DNA from: Manihot esculenta
Lineage: Eukaryota; Streptophyta; Magnoliopsida; Malpighiales; Euphorbiaceae
Reading direction: 5' to 3'
NCBI RefSeq assembly: GCF_001659605.2
Contig: NC_035165.2
Span: forward strand, 11,590,445 to 11,654,444
Length of the DNA stretch: 64,000 nt
In this document: in pieces, positions 21,809-34,935 of the stretch
Numbering within the stretch: position 1 is the first letter of the stretch
Layout of the letters: every line of letters begins with the position of its first letter
Position numbers and translations under genes: made by a program
Notes under the pieces: model-generated
What the model was told of the DNA's origin: nothing
The model's input: the letters and a program-made list of their open reading frames with translations, nothing else
Database searches by the model: none

Positions 21809-24800
21809 ATGAGAGGAACCCGTCGATCGGCAAGATTGACTGGAGTGCCACCTGAGGATGAGGGCACGAGCGCCCGTCCTCCTACATTGTCTAGGGCAAT
21901 GTCTTGTAGAGCCAACAGAGAAAGAGTGTCAAGGGACCCTAGAAGGTCTTTTGATGCTAGCAGAAGGGGGACAGATAGAGGAGGAAGTTCTTCAGATGTG
22001 AGGGAGGTTACGGAAGAGGATCAGAGGAGGGATGGGAACCTGGATGTGAGCATGGAGGAAGAAGGGACAGGGGAGTCTCAGGGAGGCGTTCAGGCCTTGG
22101 GGTATGGTTTTCCACCCCATTATCCACCCTTTCCACAGGGTTCAGGGTATTCGATGGGAGGCACATCGGATTACTCCAGCTTTAACCCCTACCCTACCTA
22201 CATGCCTTATCCACCTTTCTATCCACCTTACACACAGTACCCAGCTTATCCACCCTCACCCTTCTATCCAAACCCGGCAAACCCCACCTCGGGGAATGCT
22301 ACACCCCCACCTCCACCACCCACAGAACCAACAGCCCCAGTTACTCAACCTCCCAGACCTAACTCAGCCGATGGGAGCAAGGTAAAGATGACAGATTACC
22401 TCAAGCTAGATGCTCCCAAATACAAGTCAGGGGATGACCCCTTTGAGTATCTGAGAGTAGTAAAGACAATAACTGATGAGCTAGGGGCGAGTGATAGCAG
22501 GGCCATTCAGATGGCAGGGTTCACTTTAAAGTGCAAGAAGGCACGGGAATGGTTCAAGTGTTATGTGGACCCGAGACTAGACGGTATGACATGGGAGGAA
22601 TTTGCGAATGAGTTCGCTGGATGGGCTTTTCCAGACAGTTCCAGAGAATTGAAGATGATTGAGTTTGAGCAACTGAGGCAGACAGAGCACATGAGTGTGG
22701 AGGAGTTCACAGATAAATTCTTGGAGCTATTGCCTTTTTCAGGGCAAGCTCTGGATTCAGATACAAAGAAAGCCAAGAGGTATGTTATGAAGCTGCATTC
22801 CAGGTACTCCTAGTTGATTCAGTCAGTTGAGAGGGAAAGTTTCCACACTGTGGTGGATATGGCTCGAAGGATGGAGGCGAGAGCTATAGTTGAGGGGTCA
22901 GTGAAGCAGTCAGTGACCCAGTCTTCAGGGGTTAAGACCCCAGGCAGAGGAGGGTCAGGTCTCTCTTCTCAGAGCTCAAGTAAGAAGAGGTGGGATAACA
23001 CCACCAAGAAGCCGAAGAAGAATAAGTTTTGGAATAAGTTGAAATCCGGTCTGGGTTTTGGCGGTGGCTCGAGTTCAGGCTCAGATGGTACAGAATGCCA
23101 GAGATGTGGAAGGTCGCACAGGGGAGTGTGTCGAGCTGGGACTAATACATGTTTCAGATGCGGACAGGAGGGACACATAGCTCGGGAGTGTCCTAGAGCA
23201 CCTTTTATGGGCCAGCCCCAGCAGACAGCTTCTGGTAGTGTGGCACAGCCAGCAGCTCCAGCCACAACTCAAGGCAGTGGCAAAGGTAGAGGGAGAGGGG
23301 CAGCCTCTTCTTCTGGTTCCCGAGGTGAAGGTCCATCAGCTCCAGCCAGGATCTTCACCATGACTCAGCAGGAGGCTAACACATCCAACACCGTGGTGTC
23401 AGGTAATCTCGTCATTGGGTGTTCTGATGTGTATGCATTAATGGACCCGAGTGCATCTCATTCATTTATTGCTCCGAGAGCCGTTGAGAGGTTGGGTCTG
23501 ATAGTCTCTGGGTTAGAGTGTCCCCTATGGGTCAGTGGACCTAAGTGTGACCCATCAGTGGCAGTGTCAGTCTGCCAGTACAGTCCAGTTTTTGTTGAGG
23601 GAAGATGCCTCTCCGCCGACCTTGTGGTTCTAGATTTGACAGACTTTAACGTCATTCTAGGGATGGATTGGCTATCTACCCATGGTGCTACCTTGGACTG
23701 CAAAGACAAGGTAGTCAAGTTCAGAGATCAGAACGGGTCAGAGGTCGTCTTCAGAGGAGACAAGAGGGGCACACCTAGAGGTCTGATATCAGCTCTACAG
23801 GCTCGTAGGTTGCTTAGGAAGGGATGTCAGGGGTACTTAGCTCATGTGAGAGAGCTAGACAGTCAGGTCAGGGAGCCAGCCTCGGTGCCAGTTGTCAGAG
23901 AGTTTCAGGATGTTTTTCCAGACGAGCTTCCAGGTTTACCACCTGCTAGGGAGATAGAGTTCGAGATAGAGTTGGTGCCTGGAACTAGACCGATCTCTAT
24001 CCCTCCCTACAGGATGGCCCCAGCCGAGTTGAAGGAATTGAAAGAGCAGTTGCAAGAGTTGGTAGAAAAGGGATTCATCCGACAGAGTACCTCACCTTGG
24101 GGTGCTCCGGTCTTGTTTGTGAGAAAGAAGGATGGATCCCTCAGACTTTGTATCGACTACAGGCAGTTGAACAAAGTCACTACCAAGAATAGGTACCCTC
24201 TGCCAAGGATCGATGATCTATTCGACCAGCTAGCAGGAGCGGGTTGTTTCTCCAAAATAGATCTAAGATCGGGGTACCATCAGCTAAGGATAAGGGATGA
24301 AGATGTGCCAAAGACAGCTTTCAGGACCAGATATGGGCATTTTGAGTTCCTTGTGATGCCGTTCGGGTTAACCAACGCCCCTGCAGCATTCATGGATCTC
24401 ATGAACAGAGTATTTAGCCAGTACCTGGATCACTTCGTTATTGTCTTCATAGATGATATCTTGGTGTATTCCAGGAATGCAAAGGAGCATGCCCATCATC
24501 TGCGGTTGGTCTTGCAGACCTTGAGGGAACATGGCTTGTATGCCAAGTTCTCTAAATGTGAGTTCTGGCTGAGGAGCATTTCGTTCTTGGGGCATGTAGT
24601 GTCAGAGAATGGAATAGAGGTAGACCCCAAGAAGACAGAAACTTTGGCTAACTGGCCTAGACCCACTTCAGTGACGGAGATCAGGAGTTTCTTGGGTTTG
24701 GCAGGTTACTACAGGAGGTTCGTTCAGGACTTCTCAAAGATTGCAGCTCCTCTGACCAGACTAACCAGGAAGAATCAGAAGTTTCTGTGGACCGACCAGT

Positions 24801-26785
24801 GCGAAGAGAGTTTTGAAGAGCTTAAGAAGAGGTTGACTTCAGCACCAATTTTAGCTCTGCCATCTAGTGATGAGGACTTTACAGTCTTTTGTGACGCGTC
24901 CCGTGTGGGACTGGGTTGTGTACTAATGCAGAATGAGAGGGTGATTGCTTATACTTCTAGGCAGCTGAAGAAGCATGAGTTGAATTACCCCACACATGAC
25001 CTGGAGATGACAGCAGTAATCTTTGCACTCAAGATGTGGAGGCACTACCTCTATGGGGTTAAATGTGAGATCTTTACAGATCATAAAAGCCTGCAGTACA
25101 TCCTGAGTCAAAGAGATTTGAACTTGAGACAGAGGAGATGGGTAGAGCTGCTGAGTGACTATGATTGCAAGATTCAGTACCATCCGGGTAAGGCAAATGT
25201 TGTGGCAGACGCCTTAAGCCGGAAATCACTCGGCAGTTTATCCCACATATCGGCAGAAAGGAGGCCAGTGGTGAAGGAGTTTTACAAGCTCATTGAGGAA
25301 GGTCTACAGATGGAGTTGTCTGGTACAGGTGCCTTGGTGGCCCAGATGAGAGTGGCACCCGTGTTTCTGGAGCAGGTGGCTCAGAAACAGCATGAGGACC
25401 CGGAGTTAGTGAAGATTGCCAGGACTGTTCAGTCAGGCAATGATAGTGAGTTCAGATTCGACAGCAAGGGGATCCTCCGCTATGGGAGCAGACTATGTGT
25501 ACCAAATGACATAGGGCTGAAAGGAGACATTATGAGAGAGGCTCATAATGCAAGATACAGCATTCACCCCGGAACCACCAAGATGTATCAAGATCTAAAG
25601 AAGGTTTATTGGTGGCCAGCTATGAAGAAGGAAGTGGCACAGTTTGTGTCAGCCTGCGAAGTGTGTCAGAGGGTGAAGCTGGAACATCAGAAGCCGGCTG
25701 GAATGCTTAACTCGCTACCTATTCCAGAATGGAAATGGGAAAATATTATGGACTTCGTAGTGGGGTTACCGGCGGCGTCCAACAGATTGGACTCCATATG
25801 GGTGATTGTGGACAGACTCACCAAATCTGCTCACTTCATCCCTGTCAGGAGTGGCTATTCTGTGGACAAGTTGGCGCAGGTGTATGTCGATGAGATCGTC
25901 AGACTGCATGGGGTTCCTGTTTCGATAGTGTCAGATAGAGGGCCCCAGTTCACCTCCAGGTTTTGGCAGAATCTGCAGGATGCTATGGATACTAGGTTGG
26001 ATTTCAGCACTGCCTTCCACCCCCAGACTGACGGACAATCAGAAAGGACCATCCAGACTATCGAGGATATGCTTAGAATGTGTGTGCTGGACTTTGGCGG
26101 TTCTTGGAGGCAGCATCTACCTTTGGTGGAGTTTGCCTACAATAACAGCCATCATGCTAGCATCGGGATGGCTCCGTATGAAGCTTTATATGGGAGGAAG
26201 TGCAGATCACCTGTTTGCTGGGAGGAAGTTGGAGAAAAGGCCTTGGCAGGGCCTGAACTAGTAGAGATCACCAGCAGGGTGGTACCCATAATCAGAGAGA
26301 GAATCAAGACTGCTGCAAGCAGACAGAAGAGTTATGCAGACATTCGCAGAAGACAGGTAGAGTTTCAGGAGGGGGATCTGGTATTGCTCAAGGTGTCTCC
26401 AATGAAAGGAGTGGTTCGCTTCGGGAAGAAAGGTAGACTAGCCCCATGATACATCGGACCCTTTGAAATCTTGCAAAAGATTGGGAATGTGTCGTACAAG
26501 CTGGATTTACCTGCTTCAATGGGAAGAATCCATCCGGTTTTCCATGTTTCAATGTTGAGGAAGTTTGTGTCAGATTCGAGCAAGGTTCTTAGTGAGCCTG
26601 ATGTGGAGGTCCAAGAGGACCTCACCTATGTTGAATAGCCAGTGCGGATCATAGACACCCAGATCAGAAAGTTAAGGAACAAGGAAATCCCGATGGTGAA
26701 AGTCCTGTGGAACCACCACAATTTGGAGGAATGCACTTCGGAGACACGGGAGTCTATGCTCCAGAAGAACCCTCATCTCTTTTGA
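21809..26785 (+). pseudogene. Element C gag-pol polyprotein with three in-frame stops
   Basis: A frame of 1659 codons runs from ATG 21809 to TGA 26783. Order: basic N-terminus and proline/tyrosine-rich stretch (about residues 95-190), capsid-like Retrotrans_gag (about 208-310), CQRCGRSH and [14 protein letters not shown] zinc knuckles (about 430-460), protease, RT with FIDDILVYS (about 877), RNase H from FCDAS (about 1030), integrase HHCC (about 1245-1290) and DDE core (about 1313-1415), chromodomain-like tail. Stops: 22811 (TAG in place of a Ser codon), 26447 (TGA for CGG), 26636 (TAG for CAG). The protease triad reads DPS where the other copies read DPG, so a conserved glycine is lost. A 3-base deletion removes one residue before 'MDFVVGLP'. 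The 1211-codon open stretch (22814-26449) is the longest uninterrupted pol closed within the window. Confidence 0.94.
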
Positions 26786-26856
26786 GGTTAGATCTCTATG
26801 TGTTTATGTGCTATGTATGTATGTTATGTTGTATGCCATGCTATGTGCTAGTTGAG

Positions 26857-26893
26857 GAACATTCGGGGACGAATGTTCTTAAGGGGGGGAGAA
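26857..26893 (+). other. PPT-side hairpin and polypurine tract (element C)
   Basis: GAACATTCG-GGGA-CGAATGTTC at 26857-26878, followed by AAGGGGGGGAGAA up to 26893, directly before the 3' LTR. Confidence 0.87.
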
Positions 26894-29198
26894 TGTAATA
26901 CCCAGCTAGACTCCGGTATCGGAATTCCTACCGTCCGGTGGAATCTCGGATGTCGGAAGCCTCTAGTAGGGTAGAATCATGTTTTCATAAAATGTTTTAA
27001 GGTATTTCATGGTTTTAAGTAAAATGGAAATGAGTTTTTGCATGAAAACAACCTTGAAGGAAAACTCAGGTTCGGCCGCCGAACCTCAAGTTCGGCCGCC
27101 GAACATGCATGCCTTCGGGAGCGTCTTTAGGCCCCCGAAAGCATAAGTGAGGATAGTCCAGGTTCGGCCGCCGAACCTCAAGTTCGGCCGCCGAACATGG
27201 CATGCATGCGGAGGCACGTTCGGCCCCCGAACGTGGCCTGGCTAGCCACTATAAAAGGGTCCCTTAGCCGAAAATGGGCGAGCTTTTTCCCCATTTCCGG
27301 CCAAGGTGAGTTCTCCGCCACCCCCTCACCAATCTTGAGTCTTTTCCTTCAGATCTTTCGAGTTTTTCACTAGTTTTCATCTTGTTTTGAAGATTTCCGA
27401 GTTTTAAGCAAGTTTTGGAGCTTTGAGGTTCAAGAACCCAAAAATCTCCCACCTCCGAGTTTAGGACGTCTCTCTCTCGATCTTCAAGAGGTAAGAGCCG
27501 ATCTTAAGCTCATTTCATGTTTAAAGTAAGTTTTATGCAAGTTCATGGGGTAGAAAATGCATGTGTAGCTTTTGTTGAGCTTATGGGTTTTTGATGTGAT
27601 TTTTGAACAATGTGAGTTGCTTGTGTGTTGTAGTTGGGGTTTTGATGGTTTGATGCCCCTAGGAACTTGTATGTTTGCTTGTGTATGATTGAGGAATGTT
27701 GTAGAATAGGTTTATGCATGTTTGGATGAGATAGGAGGCATAAATGCATAGGGGAGCTGAGTTTCTGCCATTTTGGGAGAAACCAGGTTCGGCAGCCGAA
27801 GGAACTTTCGGCCGCCGAACATGCTTGTGGAGGCAGCCTTCGGCTGCCGAAGCTTGCCCCCGAAAGGAGACTTTCGTCTCTGTCTGGGACTTTCGGCCGC
27901 CGAAAGTGCCGCCGAACATGCATGAGTTTCGCCTCTGTCTGGGAGCTTCGGCCGCCGAAGGTGCCGCCGAACCTGCCTGACTTTCGGCTCTGGAGGGACT
28001 TTCGGCCGCCGAACCTGCCGCCGAAAGTGCCCTGTTCAGCCATTTCTTGCATGTTTTTCTATGATTATTCCATGATGTTTTAGGGGATTTTTGGGGAATA
28101 GTTTAGAGTTATGTTCACGTATGTTTGGTCCCTCATTTGAGTCCACCTGTGTAGGTTCGGACCCGAGGAACTGAGGACCCCAGCAGTGAGTCTGTTGCCC
28201 CAGTGTCTGGTCAGAGCTATCCAGAGGTGAGTGGAATAAACCTTTACGTTTAAAGTAAAAAAATTTCAAAGTTTTGAGCATTGTTCATGCATCATGAATG
28301 CCATGTGATGAATTAGGTTGCTTGCATTAGAATTCACGAATATGTTGCATTGCACATTTTGATGTTGATGTGGATGAATGTTGAATGATCCATAGTCCTC
28401 GATCTATGATATGACGATATGATATGTACGGTACGGAAAGTAAGACCAGTGGGACCCATTCTACGTTCGCTGGCACTATGTAAGGGAAAGACCAGGACCC
28501 ATTCTACGTTCTGGCACAGTTGGACACTGTTATGTTATGATATGTAAGGGAAAGACCAGGACCCATTCTACGTTCTGGCACAGTTGGACCATGTAGAGGG
28601 CTATTGGTGATAAGTTCATCCTTGATGTGATTAGCTGTGATGTGATGCATTCCATGTTACCATATATTTTAATTGTTTTATTATTCTGCTCACTGGGCTC
28701 TAGTAGCTCACCCCTCTCCCAATTTCCCCAGGATTGCAGGTACAGGGTAGACCAGGAGGTTTAGAAGAGTAATGAAGTCATGTGTATGTAATAGTTAGTG
28801 TGGACATGATAGATGTATTAATGTTATGTAAAAGTACAGTTTCAGTCATGTAATGATATTGAGGATTAGATATCGTGCTTGACATTGTGTATGAGATATC
28901 CCTTTTATTACATGATCAAAAATGTTTTATTATGTCCATGAAAGCCAACTCATCTTATGATGTATCGCCCATTGGGGCATTGATGAGATCCCACAGAGGG
29001 ATCATGATTATGATTATGAGTATGTTCAGGTTGAGTTGGATGTATGAAAGAAAAGTTTTAAATTTTTATGTATGTTGTTGATCATGTATGGGATTATACA
29101 GGTTTACAGGTTTCATGTTAGGCTTGCTACGGGTCCCGGCGGCCTTATGCCGACCTGGATCCTAGCGCCGGTAGCGGTCCGATTTTCGGGTCGTTACA
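26894..29198 (+). repeat. Element C 3' LTR
   Basis: 2305 bp, pairing with 19240-21544. The visible differences are a few single-base changes, for example 'cccagctag' for 'cacggctag' near the start. The same TATA, donor-like, exon-like and palindrome blocks are present. Confidence 0.94.
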
Positions 29199-29203
29199 GC
29201 TAT

Positions 29204-30239
29204 GGACTTTGTAGTGGGGTTATCGGCGACGTCCAACAGATTGGACTCCATATGAGTGATTGTGGACAGACTGACCAAATCTGCTCACTTCATACCGGTC
29301 AGGAGTGGCTATTCTGTGGACAAGTTGGCATAGGTATTTGTTGATGAGATCGTCAGGTTGCATGGGGCTCCTGTTTCAATAGTGTCGGATAGAGGACCCT
29401 AGTTCACCTCCAGGTTTTGGCGGAGTCTGCAGAGTGCTATGGGTACCAGGTTGGATTTTAGCACTGCTTTCCATCCATAGACTGACGGACAGTCAGAGAG
29501 GACCATCCAAACAATTGAAGATATGCTCAGAATGTGTGTGCTAGATTTTGGCGGTTCTTGGAGGCAGCATCTACCTCTGGTGGAGTTTGCCTACAATAAC
29601 AGCCATCATGCTAGCATAGGGATGGCTCCATATGAAGCTTTGTATGGAAGGAAGTGCAGATCACCTGTATGCTGGGAAGAAGTTGGGGAAAGGGCCTTGG
29701 CAGGGCCTGAGCTTGTAGAGATCACCAGTAGAGTGGTGCCCATAATCAGAGAAAGGATCAAGACTGCTGTAAGCAGGCAGAAGAGTTATGTAGACATCCG
29801 CAGAAGGCAAGTTGAGTTTCAGGAGGGGGATTTGGTATTGCTCAAGGTGTCTCCAATGAAAGGGGTGATTCGGTTTGGGAAGAAAGGTAAGCTAGCTCCA
29901 CGGTACATCGGACCCTTTGAGATCTTGCAGAAGATTGGGAATGTATCGTACAAATTGGACTTACTTGCTTCTATGGAAAGAATCCATCCGGTTTTCCATG
30001 TTTCCATGTTAAGAAAGTTCGTGTCAGATCCGGGCAAGGTTCTTAGTGAGCCTGATGTGGAGGTCCAAGGGGATCTCACTTATGTTGAGCAGCCAGTGCG
30101 GATTCTTGACACCCAGATCAGAAAGTTGAGAAACAAGGAAATCTCGATGGTGAAAGTCCTTTGGAATCACTACAACATCGAAGAGTGTACCTGGGAGACA
30201 CGGGAGTCCATGCTCCAGCAATATCCTCATCTCTTTTAA
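29204..30239 (+). pseudogene. Element B gag-pol, 3' segment (integrase core to chromodomain)
   Basis: This continues the integrase interrupted at 19239, in frame 3: 'MDFVVGLSATSNRLDSI', DDE core and a chromodomain-like end '[17 protein letters not shown]...YPHLF', with TAA at 30237. In-frame stops occur at 29253 (TGG to TGA), 29331, 29400 and 29478 (all CAG to TAG, by comparison with A and C). After 29523 the frame is clean to its end. The family's usual C-terminal length is kept. Confidence 0.9.
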
Positions 30240-30300
30240 AGTAAGTGTTATGTGTTTTATGTGAATGTTTATGTTTTATGCCATGCTATGTTTGTTTGGT

Positions 30301-30337
30301 GAACATTCGGGGACGAATGTTCTTAAGGGGGGGAGAA
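30301..30337 (+). other. PPT-side hairpin and polypurine tract (element B)
   Basis: GAACATTCG-GGGA-CGAATGTTC at 30301-30322, then AAGGGGGGGAGAA ending at 30337, directly before the element B 3' LTR. Confidence 0.87.
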
Positions 30338-32054
30338 TGTAATACCCGGCTAGACTCCGGTATCGAAATTCCTACCGTCCGATGGAATCTCGGATGTCGG
30401 AAACCTCTAGAAGGGTAAAACTATGTTTTCATAAGATTTTTTAATGTATTTTATGGTTTTAAGCAAGAAAGAAATTAAGTTTTGAATGAAAATAACCTTG
30501 AGAGGAAGACTCAGGTTCGGCCGCCGAACATGCATGCGCTTCGGGAGCACTTTAGGCCCCCGAAGGCATAAGTGAGGGAAGTCCAGGTTCGGCCGCCGAA
30601 CCTTATGTTCGGCTGCCGAACATGGCATGTATGTGGAGGCACGTTAGGCCCCCGAAAGTGGCCTGGCCAGCCACCTATAAAGGGGTCCCCATGTCCGAAC
30701 GGGTGAGCTTTTCTCCCCGTTTTCGGCCAAGGTGAGTTCTCCGCCGTCCCTCATCGATTTTGAGCTTCTTCCTTCAAATCTTCATGATTTTCTTATGAGT
30801 TTTCACTTGATTTGAAGATATTTGAGCAAAAGAGCAAGTTTTGAAGCTTGGAGACCAAAGAGGTGATTTCTCCCCATCTCCAAGCTAGGATCGTCTTTCC
30901 TCTCGATCTTCAAGAGGTAAGCTTAGATCCAACCTTCCTTGTATGTTTTAAACAAGTTTTATGAAGATCTATGGGGTAGAAATGCATGTTTAGGTTATTG
31001 TTGAGTTTATGGGTTTATGTTATGCTTATGAGCAATGTGGGTTGTTTGATGTGTTTTGGTTGGGGTTTAAGTTAGCTTGAGACCCCTATATGCTTGTTGG
31101 CTTGAGTTTGCATGTTGTAGACTAGGTAAATGCATGATGGAATGGATTGGGAGGCATTTGTGCATGAGTTGAGGCTGAGTTCTGCCTTTGGAAGAACTTA
31201 GGTTCGGTAGCCGAAGGGACTTTCGGCCGCCGAACCTGCCTGTGGAGGCAAGCCTTTGGCTACCGAACCCTGCCCCCGAAAGCTGACTTTCGGCTCTGGA
31301 AGGGAGTTTCGGCCGCCGAAGGTGCCGCCGAACATGCATGAGTTTCGTCTCTGGAGGGAACCTTCGGCCGCCGAAAGTGCCGCTGAAGGTGCATGACTTT
31401 CGGCTCTAGAGGGACTTTCGGCCGCCGAACCTGCCGCCGAAAGTGCCCTGTTCAGCCTTCCTTCGTATGATTTCTATGGTTGTTCTATGATGTTTTAGGG
31501 GGTTTTTGGGGAGTAGTTTAGAGTTACGTTAGTTTTTGTTTGGTACCTCATTTGAGTCCACCTGTGTAGGTTCGGACCCGAGGAACCAAGGACCCCAGCA
31601 GTGAGATAGCTGCTTCAGAGTCAGTAGAGATTCAGCCAGAGGTGAGTGGAATAACTCTTTATGTTTCAAAGCAAATAAATAAATTTTGAGCATGATACAT
31701 GCATCACGTATGCCATGAGATATACTAGGTTGTTTGCACTAGAATTCACGAATATGTTGCATTGCATAACTTGATGATGATGTGGATGGATGTTGGATGA
31801 CCCTTTAGTCCTTGTATGATATGATATGATGATAATACGGTATGGAAGACCAGTGAGGCCCATTCTACGCCCCTGGCACTATGTTAAGAGAAAGACCAGT
31901 GAGGCCCATTCTACGCCCCTAACACTATGGAATGTTATGCTAAGTTATATTATGTTAAGAGAAAGACCAGTGAGGCCCATTCTACGCCCCTGGCACGATT
32001 GGACTATGTAGAGGACTATTGGTGACAAGTCCATCCTTGATGTGATTTGTTTGT
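30338..32054 (+). repeat. Element B 3' LTR, first part
   Basis: This starts TGTAATACCCGG and matches the element B 5' LTR. It is interrupted after TTTGT (32050-32054) by element D and resumes at 39375. It has three units of the CCATTCTACGCCCC repeat (31850-31995) against two in the 5' LTR. Confidence 0.92.
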
Positions 32055-34652
32055 TGTAATACCCGGCTAGAATCCGGCATCGGAATCCCTACCTTCCGGC
32101 GGAATCTCCGTTGGAATCTGGAATTTCTGAAGATGCCAGAGGCTTCTAGAGGGGTAAAATGTGTTTTCTAAAATGTTTTTACTGATTTTTATGGATTTAA
32201 ATGGAAAAAGAATTGAGTTTTGAAAAGAAAAGACCAAGGAGGCGTTTGCCAGGTTCGGCCGCCGAAAGTGAAGTTCGGCCGCCGAACATGGGAAGCTTTC
32301 GGGAGCGCTTTTGGCCTCCGAAAGTCTTGTTGAACGAGCCAAGGTTCGGCCGCCGAACCTCAAGTTCGGCCGCCGAACCTCAAGTTCGGCCGCCGAACAT
32401 GCATGAGTTTAGGGGGCACGTTAGGCTGCCGAAGGTCTTCGACCAGGCCACCTATAAAGGGCCCTCAGATCGGAAATGGGCGAGTTTTCTCCCCATTCTC
32501 GAGCTCACGTGAGTTTTTGTCCTCCTTTGGCCGTTTTCATGTTTTTCTTCATCTCCTTCCTATTTTCATGAGTTCCATGGTTGTTTTTGAAGAGTTTTAA
32601 AGCTTAGATCGAAGTTTTGGGAGCTTGGAGCTTTTGGAGCTTGGATTCTCCACACCTCCGAGTTAGAGATCACGCAACCCTCGATCTTCAAGAGGTAAGT
32701 GTAGATCTTTGTTTTCCTAGTGTCTTTTGAAGTTTTATAAAGGTTTTAATGGTAGAGTATGGGTAGATATGCATGTTAGGATTTATGTGGGTTTTATGCC
32801 CAATGTATGTTATGTGATGCTCATGTATGTTTATATGATGCTATGTTGAATGTTTAGGCTAGTTTATGCATGTGGGGGAGTGTATGCATGATTGGGGAAG
32901 AGCAAGTGAGGTTTAAGCTAGTTTTGATGGTTTTGGCCTATGTGGGTCATAAGCTATCTATGTATGTTTTGATGTTGTTTTTGGAGTTTAATCAAGCTAT
33001 TAAGCTCCTTTGTGCATGGTTAAGGGTTTATGCATGTTTTGGTAAGGTTGGGTGCTTGTTTTGGGGTGTTTGGAAGGTTTGGGAGGCTTGAATGCATGAG
33101 AAGCTGAGTTCTGCCCTTCTGGGAAGAACTCAGGTTCGGCCGCCGAAAGTGGCTTCGGCCGCCGAACCTGCCTTTGGATGCATGGTTTGGCCGCCTAACC
33201 TTGCCCCCGAAAGTTGAGTTTTGGCTTGAAAGCAGACTTTCGGCCGCCGAAGGAAGGATTCGGCCGCCGAAAGTGCTTGACTTTCGTCTCTGGAGTGGGA
33301 CTTTCGACTGCCGAAGGTGCCGCCGAAGGTGCCCGAGTTTCGTCTCTGGAGAGAGGGTTCGGCCGCCGAAGGTGCCGCCGAAAGTGCCCTGTCCAGCCAT
33401 TTCTTGGTTGTTTTCTATGCATGTTTAAGTGATGTTTTAGGGGGTTTTTGGGTAGTTGTTTATGAGTGGTTAGAATGTGTTTGGCACCTCATTCGAGTCC
33501 ACCTGTGTAGGATCGGACCCGAGGGACCGAGGAGGCCATCAGTGTTAGCAGTTGCAGAGTGAGTCCAGCGTCTGCTAGAGGTGAGTAGAACTAAACTTAA
33601 TCTTTTATTATATGAAATCAAATGCCTAAAGCATGCTCATGCATCATGTTTATATGTAGTAGGTTGATTGCACTAGTTAAACGAATATGAAGCATTGCAT
33701 TATTTACTGTCGATGGAGATTGGACCAAGGACGACCCCACTAGCCCTAGAAATGTTGTGAGACCTGGTCGGGCCAGGCATACATATACAGTTGTTGTAAG
33801 ACCTGGCCGGGCCAGGCATACGAAGGTTGTGAGACCCGGCCGGGCCGGGCATACTGAGACTGGAAGGGATGTTTTGGGGTTAGGTCCAATCCGTGATATG
33901 ATTTGTTTGTGTTGTGACGCATTCCATGAAAGCATGTGATTAATGAACTGTTTTCTTTGTTTCTACTCATTGGGCTTTTTAGCTCACCCCTCTCACCTAA
34001 CCCCAGTGTTGCAGGTCAATGGTAGGCCAGGAAGACGTCAAGGGTAAAGGTCTTGCTCATGTAATAGTATTAGATTAGAGTTGTGTGGGCATGTATTGTA
34101 TTTGAGATAATGGATGGTAAGATAATGAAATGTAATGTAATGTAAGTAAAGTAGAGTTATGGTTATGGATTAGAACTGTGCTTGGCCCTAAGACTTGGTT
34201 AGTCCCTGTTTAATACATGATGTATGTAATGTTTTAGATGTTGAGTTGTGTTTGAACTAATCTTGTGGCATGTGTTGTTTACCACGCTATGGTTATTGAT
34301 GAGGACCCTAGTGGTGGTCTTATGTTTGTGGTTTGATGCATGCACAGGTTAGGTTCTAGTTCCTTGGATGTAATCCCAGCTTGATGTATGTTAGGTTGAC
34401 CCAGCTAGAGTGTAAGGGCTCCAGTAGAGGGTTTCTTTATGTTTTCAGTTATGTTGCATACAGGTCAAGCTCGGTATTTACATCATATGTTTCAGTTTTT
34501 ATGTTAAAGTTTTGTTCATGTATGGGATTTGACCAGGTGACAGGAGGTATGTTTGGCTTGCTACGGGTCCCGGCGGCCTTAAGCCGATCTGGATCCTAGC
34601 GCCGGTGGCGTTTCGGGCCGTTACAAAGGGGTATCGGTTCCGGGTTGTTACA
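32055..34652 (+). repeat. Element D 5' LTR
   Basis: 2598 bp. TATA box 32453-32458; donor-like GTGAGT at 32510 and AAGAG|GTAAG at 32695; exon-like block 33511-33580. Palindrome clusters at about 32255-32400 and 33130-33390. In place of the CCATTCTACGCCCC repeat it has three units built on CCTGGCCGGGCCAGG-like palindromes (33765-33855). The end carries two successive terminus-like sequences, CGGGCCGTTACA (to 34625) and CGGGTTGTTACA (to 34652). The target duplication shows that the second is the true end. Confidence 0.9.
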
Positions 34653-34856
34653 GAATGGTATCAGAGCTTTGGGCCTCGAGAGTACGGTGTGTTGCACATC
34701 GGAAAGAGGTTGGCTTAGAGGTCATAGAAGGGCAAGCACAATAAGAAAGATCAAGAGTAGAATCATGTCCACTAGGATAGGATGTTGAGTCCTGTCTTGT
34801 ATGAATGATGATGTGTTATGCCATGATGTTATGCTATGTATGATATGTATGTTGCA

Positions 34857-34880
34857 GGTTCATGTGTTTCCACATGAACC
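34857..34880 (+). other. Conserved leader stem-loop (element D)
   Basis: GGTTCATGTG, loop TTTC, CACATGAACC, 55 bases before the gag ATG at 34936. The stem is unchanged although the rest of the element is strongly diverged. Confidence 0.8.
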
Positions 34881-34935
34881 GTATGTTGCTCATGATTGTT
34901 TTTATGCTTGTGTGTTGTTCTTCAGAGGAGCCAGA

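Larger units (their letters stand above)
19240..29198 (+). mobile_element. Element C: Tekay-like retrotransposon inside element B
   Basis: The 9959-bp element has TGTAATACACGG...GGGTCGTTACA ends, 5' and 3' LTRs of identical length (2305 bp), and target duplication GCTAT at 19235-19239 and 29199-29203. It sits in the integrase region of element B. The LTRs appear nearly identical by eye, so this is one of the youngest insertions here. Gag-pol has three in-frame stops. Its LTR subfamily is closer to LTRs E and F than to A and B (for example 'gccgacctgg' near the LTR end). Confidence 0.95.
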
